Assembly (NCBI GenBank): GCA_003978455.1
Contig: QNZT01000115.1
Location: 1-23,419 of the forward strand
Reading direction: 5' to 3'
Length of the DNA stretch: 23,419 nucleotides
Source: Sulfurospirillum sp.
GTDB lineage: Bacteria; Campylobacterota; Campylobacteria; Campylobacterales; QNZT01
This document shows positions 21,972 through 23,419 of this stretch, in pieces. The notes under the pieces were generated by a model, which had not been told where the DNA came from, searched no databases, and saw only the letters and a list, made by a program, of their open reading frames with translations. The translations under genes and the position numbers were made by a program. Every line of letters begins with the position of its first letter. The first letter of the stretch is position 1.

Positions 21972-23419
21972 TTAAAACTTTTTCCAGAACTCTTTTGTAA
22001 AGAGAAGTGCCACGGTATAAAACTCCAGGCGTCCTGCGATCATCGAAAATGAGAGGATAATTTTATCGGTATCGTTGAAAAAAGCGTAGTTTTGCGCGGG
22101 ACCGGTGAGTGCAAAACCCGGGCCTATATTGCCCACACAGGCGAGGGCGGTTGAGATAGAGGTGAGTGCGTCAAAACCGCGGGAGAAGAGGTAAAATGAG
22201 ATGATCAGGTTGGTGATGATGAAGAGCAGGATAAATCCGACGGTTGAGGTGATGGTATTGGCGGAGGCTTTCTGTTTGTCGATAAAGATAGTAACCATGG
22301 CATGGGGGTGGATACTCTTTTTCAGCTGGACATTCAAGATTTTGAAGAGAAGGATGTGGCGGATCACTTTGACCCCACCGGCAGTGGAACCGGCGTTTCC
22401 TCCGACCAGCATAGCGACCAGTACGACGCTCACTGCGATATGTCCCCACTGTTCATAGTCGAGTGTTGCAAATCCGGTTGTCGTCAGTACCGATGCGATC
22501 GTGAAAAAGGAGTGGGTGGCAGCATGAAAAAGGTTGTCTTTGTCCAGACCGGAGACGATCAGTGTCAGGGTGACTGAGAGCAGAAAAAAGATGCCAAGAT
22601 ACCAGAGCGGCTCTTCTCTGCGGTAGCCGTCCGCAGAGCCGCTTGTAAAAAGTTTCAGGTGCGCCAGAAAGTTGATACCCGAGACAATCATGAAAAAAGT
22701 GGTGATCCAGTAAATCCCGGGAGAGTGAAAGTATCCCATTGAAGCATTTTTGGTAGAAAAACCGCCTGTGGAGATTGTCGAAAAGGCGTGGTTGAGACTG
22801 TCAAACCAGTTCATACCCGCGAAGTGGAGCGCGATAAAGTCGAGTATCGTAAAGAGCAGATAGACGCCCCATAGCTGGATGGCGGTGTCTTTGATCCTGG
22901 GTGTCATCTTCTCCATCTTGATACCGGTCGATTCTGCTTTGAAAAGTGCCATCGAGCCGCTGGGGTTGATCAGGGAGAAGAGTCCCACACCCAGCACGAT
23001 GATACCCATACCGCCCAGCCAGTGCATCAGACTGCGTAAAAGGAGGATGGTTTTGGGCAGAGATTCGATATCTGTATAGATCGTCGCTCCGGTGGTAGTA
23101 AAACCGCTGATCGCTTCGAAAAATCCGTCAGCCCAGGAGATATCGCTGTATAAAACCAGCGGAATCGCACCGCCGAATCCCAGCAGGATCCAAACCAGAT
23201 TGACAGAGAGGATACCATCTTTGATATTGAGCTGCATCCGGTGTTTTTTCAGGATCAGAAAAAGTGTCATATTGGTTGTAAAGAGCAGTGTGTCATAGAG
23301 TGCGAAACTGTAGATATCTTCATGGTAAAACCATCCCGTAGCGATGGGGAGCAGAAAAAAGAGGCTCAGTGCCACACCGATCACCGAGAGAAATTTCAGT
23401 ACATTTTTTAAAGCGTGTA
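21972..23419 (-). CDS. trkH: TrkH-family potassium uptake protein (5' end outside the window)
   Basis: Inner-membrane K+ translocating subunit of the Trk/Ktr system, partnered by the NAD-binding regulator TrkA (not in the window). Four pore-loop repeats carry the selectivity segments: GFTTTGAT, ISTGGFST, LTTTGFAT and CVGNIGPGF. The protein ends KEFWKKF, usual for the family. An in-frame GTG at 23384 could be read as the start, but the frame stays open to the window edge, and the extra residues (HALKNVLKFLS) look like a normal TrkH N-terminus, so the CDS is probably truncated by the window. It lies upstream of the ClC gene on the same strand; joint K+ and Cl- handling in osmotic adjustment is plausible. 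Confidence 0.9.
   Translation of the reverse strand, partial: HALKNVLKFLSVIGVALSLFFLLPIATGWFYHEDIYSFALYDTLLFTTNMTLFLILKKHRMQLNIKDGILSVNLVWILLGFGGAIPLVLYSDISWADGFFEAISGFTTTGATIYTDIESLPKTILLLRSLMHWLGGMGIIVLGVGLFSLINPSGSMALFKAESTGIKMEKMTPRIKDTAIQLWGVYLLFTILDFIALHFAGMNWFDSLNHAFSTISTGGFSTKNASMGYFHSPGIYWITTFFMIVSGINFLAHLKLFTSGSADGYRREEPLWYLGIFFLLSVTLTLIVSGLDKDNLFHAATHSFFTIASVLTTTGFATLDYEQWGHIAVSVVLVAMLVGGNAGSTAGGVKVIRHILLFKILNVQLKKSIHPHAMVTIFIDKQKASANTITSTVGFILLFIITNLIISFYLFSRGFDALTSISTALACVGNIGPGFALTGPAQNYAFFNDTDKIILSFSMIAGRLEFYTVALLFTKEFWKKF

Overview
The window looks like the chromosome of a Campylobacterota bacterium, probably a Sulfurovum/Sulfurimonas-type chemolithotroph. This is inferred from gene content: the futalosine-pathway enzyme MqnC, a short (608 aa) RecG directly downstream of it, a TIGR04219-type outer membrane protein, and a clpB promoter carrying an HspR-type (HAIR-like) operator. 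GC content is moderate in genes, with AT-rich gaps. No phage genes, tRNA or rRNA genes, IS elements or CRISPR arrays are visible. Most of the window is ordinary housekeeping and envelope gene content.

Layout. 1-2211: a secreted protein with a long disordered middle and two C-terminal beta-sandwich repeats. 2255-6421: a tightly coupled + strand operon of mqnC, an M16-family protein lacking the zinc motif, and recG. 6418-6564: a structured gap with copy 1 of a 99-bp three-hairpin repeat. 6561-7871 (-): a MATE efflux pump. 7872-8303: a regulatory gap with two diverging, near-consensus sigma70 promoters, a possible 25-codon leader ORF and a HAIR-like operator. 8304-10883 (+): clpB with an intrinsic terminator. 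11037-11798 (+): a secreted coiled-coil protein. 11799-11897: copy 2 of the 99-bp repeat, inverted. 11925-12653 (-): an outer membrane protein, divergent from 12749-13978 (+), a HI0933-type flavoprotein.

13933-14881 (-): an HPt-like helical protein and a lipoprotein, behind a promoter overlapped by a perfect inverted repeat. 15008-17139 (-): a secreted VWA protein followed by a four-helix membrane protein. 17202-18877 (+): an NlpC/P60 lipoprotein translationally coupled to a second HI0933-type flavoprotein. The VWA and NlpC genes diverge from overlapping promoters. 18925-20318 (-): a DUF4266 lipoprotein and a DUF3570 predicted beta-barrel. 20478-21887 (-): a ClC chloride channel/transporter. 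21972-23419 (-): TrkH, running off the right edge.

The most interesting observation is the 99-bp repeat at 6418-6516 and 11897-11799. Its two copies differ at nine positions, and inside the predicted hairpins the changes are compensatory, wobble-preserving or in a loop. That suggests a selected, folded RNA or DNA element at the 3' ends of convergent genes. Second is the clpB/MATE control region. Several starts were moved inward from the longest open frame because of ribosome binding sites (MATE, clpB, VWA, DUF3570). Two genes (12749 and 17202) have a -10 box only 6 nt before the ATG and look leaderless.
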